DNA of 64,000 nucleotides from Alentia gelatinosa (taxonomy: Eukaryota; Annelida; Polychaeta; Phyllodocida; Polynoidae), in contig OX465579.1 of NCBI GenBank assembly GCA_950022655.1, positions 138,641,118-138,705,117 of the forward strand, read 5' to 3'. The translations under genes were made by a program, and so were the position numbers. The notes below the pieces were generated by a model. The model searched no databases. It worked only from the letters and a program-made list of their open reading frames with translations, and was not told the DNA's origin. Position 1 is the first letter of the stretch. Each line of letters opens with the position of its first letter. Below are positions 61,754 to 64,000 of this stretch, one piece after another.

Positions 61754-64000
61754 GTAAGTAAGGTCCCATGGCATGGTTCTACTGCATCCTGTCTATGGAG
61801 CCCCCCCAGTACTTCATTCGTGTTTAACAGCACAGACTAGAGCTATAGATCTAGAAGCCTTTCAACTCAAACATATGAGCATTGGGAAGATGCTCATGTC
61901 TATACCTCTCTTTCTGACCGCCCTTGAGCCAGAGCCGACCCAGCATACAGGCTGCTCCCTATGGCTGAACTTTCCACCCCCGCTTGTGGTAACCCATACT
62001 GACGGCGGCTTCTCATTACCAGAAGTCCGTCACCACACAAGCCGGAGGGTGGAGGCGACGAGGGCCCTGCAAGTTGGTTTGATAGACACCCACCCATCAT
62101 CCCTGAATGTGGGGTGGTCGTCGCTTCACACACACAGCCAGTAGATGCCTTACGTTTTGGTTCTCGTTTGTGGACTGTTTTCGAATGATATGCACAAACC
62201 TCCCGTTATTATACGTCCCCAATATTAAGTCCACACTGGCGGGCGGGCCATAGAATAGCTTGGGTGGCCTCGTTTACCCGAACCCCCATTACCACCGCCT
62301 CCCTCCTTTGCTTGCTGTGTTATCCCGTTAGCTTTTGTACACCAGTAGCTGATGCCCCCTTCGTGTCACCTTAGCGACCCCTGTTGTCATATAGAGTTTG
62401 CTTACCTTCAGCGTCCAACGCATCATGATGTGCTCCCAATGAAACTCTCGTTTTAGAATACACCTTCTTTCTCATCTGTAAAAAATTCTAGTACCATAAT
62501 TGCAAATTTCTCCAGTCGATAGCCATCTCCTAAATGTCTCTATACAATTCTCTTTTCGTTTGCGTCCGATTTGAATCAAACATTATGGTATCATGCAAAT
62601 GGGTTTCCGTGATGAAATATTTTGTCACAGAAACCTTTTATTTCATGGATCAATAATGGCACAAAATATTAACAGAATAGTCGGAAAGTAGAGGGTAATG
62701 AGAAACATCATATGATTGGTACGACTTCCCGCTTGCGGTAGATATTTTAGATTTGGGTTGCAACCCCTTGGTCTGTCAACCGCATCTTGCTCTTTACCGG
62801 TATTGCATGAACTATCTGCCATGCTGCCCATTCCGTGACCTTGATGACTGCTGTCTTGACCTTGTACATGATGACCTTGACATTGGCCTCGCTCTACAGC
62901 CATTCTAGGATGATCTGACTACCAGCAGGTGTATCCTTTGAAAATGGGAAACCGTGTATATATATATATACTTATATATGTACATGTATACGCATCCTTG
63001 GTTGGCGCAATACCTGCAGCACATTACTCCCCCAAACACTTCGTTTCTTGCAGCAAAATTTGACTGGGACATTCTACACGTTTAAAGGCGTGTGGGTTTC
63101 ATGTCAAATTTTACAATCTTTGACTGTCGTTATCGGTCCCCAATCTTGCACCGTATCCACATGCTAGTAAATCTTTGGTTCCTTCCCTTTGGACTTTGCC
63201 CCCCCCCCCTCCCCCAGCATTGCACCCACTTTGACCTTTGACCTGGCTGACCTTTCGTGACCTTTTGACCTTGACATTTCTGTGAAGCTCTTTTCATGCA
63301 TATCTGAGGAACAGTCCACTTGAACTAGCCTAATCGTCGTGAAGTTTCATTTTTACCTAACTTTTGAAACATTTTTTGACGCCTACGTTTTTGACCTATA
63401 TTAGCCTGATAACCTTGGGTGCATGGCCGGTTCCGGTTCCGGTCCTTTTTTGTGAACCCCTTGACCTTTTGTGACCTCTGGTGACCTTTGATCTAACTGG
63501 TGAGATTGAATATTGTCGACGTCCTTGTGCTAAGATAAATACGACCAGCTATACGTACGTTTGTGGAGGGTTTCCAATAGTGATTTTCCTGTATCGGCAG
63601 TATTCCGCCGGAAATTATCAGTGCTCATAACAAAACCCATCCAGCACATGGGTTTTGCTCAGAAGGGTGAACAGTTGATGTGTTGGTCTATTGGTAATCC
63701 CGAGGTTATACGGAGGCGTATGGTGGTGATTCTTGATGTTAGCAGGATAATCTGACTGTATTAGTAGACATGGAAAGATCCTATGCTCGAGACAGGTCAT
63801 TGGACTTGAATCTATGTTGACCCCTCTGTTACTATAACAACGCATGCGACCATCCCCGCCCCGGACGCAAACACCGATAAGGTTCTCAAGGAGACCAGAG
63901 AGTTGCGCATGCGTGCACAAACACACAGATGACGTCACACATGGCGTCTGAGATGACATGTCAAGCCACGTATGTGTGTTATTGTACACTTGTATATATA
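61754..64000 (+). other. Start of the intron after the filter exons
   Basis: Begins gtaagtaag at 61754 and does not end in the window. I searched all frames for the expected S6 continuation (SFFMINLCLVV-like) and did not find it. It holds an AT microsatellite (62956-62990), TGACCTT-rich repeats (62838-62890 and 63220-63500), a C-run (63199-63215), and near the end TGCGCATGCG plus TGACGTCA motifs. Confidence 0.85.
63220..63500. repeat. Degenerate TGACCTT repeat
   Basis: TGACCTTTGACCT, TGACCTTTCGTGACCTTTTGACCTTGAC and similar units recur, with an earlier cluster at 62838-62890. It is a low-order degenerate repeat that includes DR1-like AGGTCA half-sites on the opposite strand. Confidence 0.7.

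Noticed and set aside
1..64000. Bacterial-style systems (CRISPR array, operons, phage genes)
   Set aside because: Spliced exons, long introns and eukaryotic repeats show this is animal nuclear DNA; no regularly spaced spacer array is present.

Overview
This is a window of nuclear DNA from a multicellular animal, most likely a non-vertebrate (probably marine) bilaterian. The coding content is thin: six short exons on the + strand, separated by introns of roughly 6 to 13 kb that are full of microsatellites, foldback elements and MITE-like inverted repeats. All six exons belong to one gene, a T-type (Cav3) voltage-gated calcium channel alpha-1 subunit. Residues such as the Gln-Asp-Ala-His-Ser-Phe-Trp-Asp-Trp stretch after the selectivity filter look like invertebrate Cav3 rather than vertebrate CACNA1G/H/I. 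I cannot name the species. No gene is supported on the minus strand.

Layout. Positions 1-23635 hold no recognisable coding sequence. They are the 5' flank and/or the end of a long upstream intron, with a 1.6-kb foldback element (7479-9097) that contains a nested TTAA-flanked piggyBac-like MITE, and one CpG-rich promoter-like patch (about 13.3-13.7 kb). The channel then runs: 23636-23881 (start of repeat I, S1 to S3), 36833-36930 (end of S3 and S4), 42701-42878 (S4-S5 linker, S5), 54596-54878 (extracellular turret and pore helix), and 61505-61597 OR 61661-61753 (selectivity filter and first part of S6). The splice phases fit at every junction, giving about 300 contiguous residues of repeat I. 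The rest of S6 and repeats II-IV must lie beyond 64000, and the N-terminal exon before position 1.

The main discovery is the last pair. Two adjacent 93-nt, phase 0-0 exons encode alternative versions of the repeat I selectivity filter. The first has the canonical Glu-Gly-Trp-Val-Asp. The second has Ala-Gly-Trp-Val-Asn, which removes the repeat I glutamate of the Cav3 EEDD ring and a second nearby acidic residue. Only 63 nt separate them, so splicing them to each other should be difficult and they look like mutually exclusive exons. Nine silent differences among the 26 unchanged codons argue that the second copy is old and maintained. The prediction is one gene making an EEDD calcium channel and an AEDD channel with altered ion selectivity. 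A second unusual point is that the first exon seems to be preceded by a U12-type (minor spliceosome) AT-AC acceptor.

The introns hold several MITE-like elements with TIRs. Three of them (42.1, 47.1 and 56.2 kb) share an unusual design: unrelated TIRs but each with a perfect central palindrome built around ACATGT.
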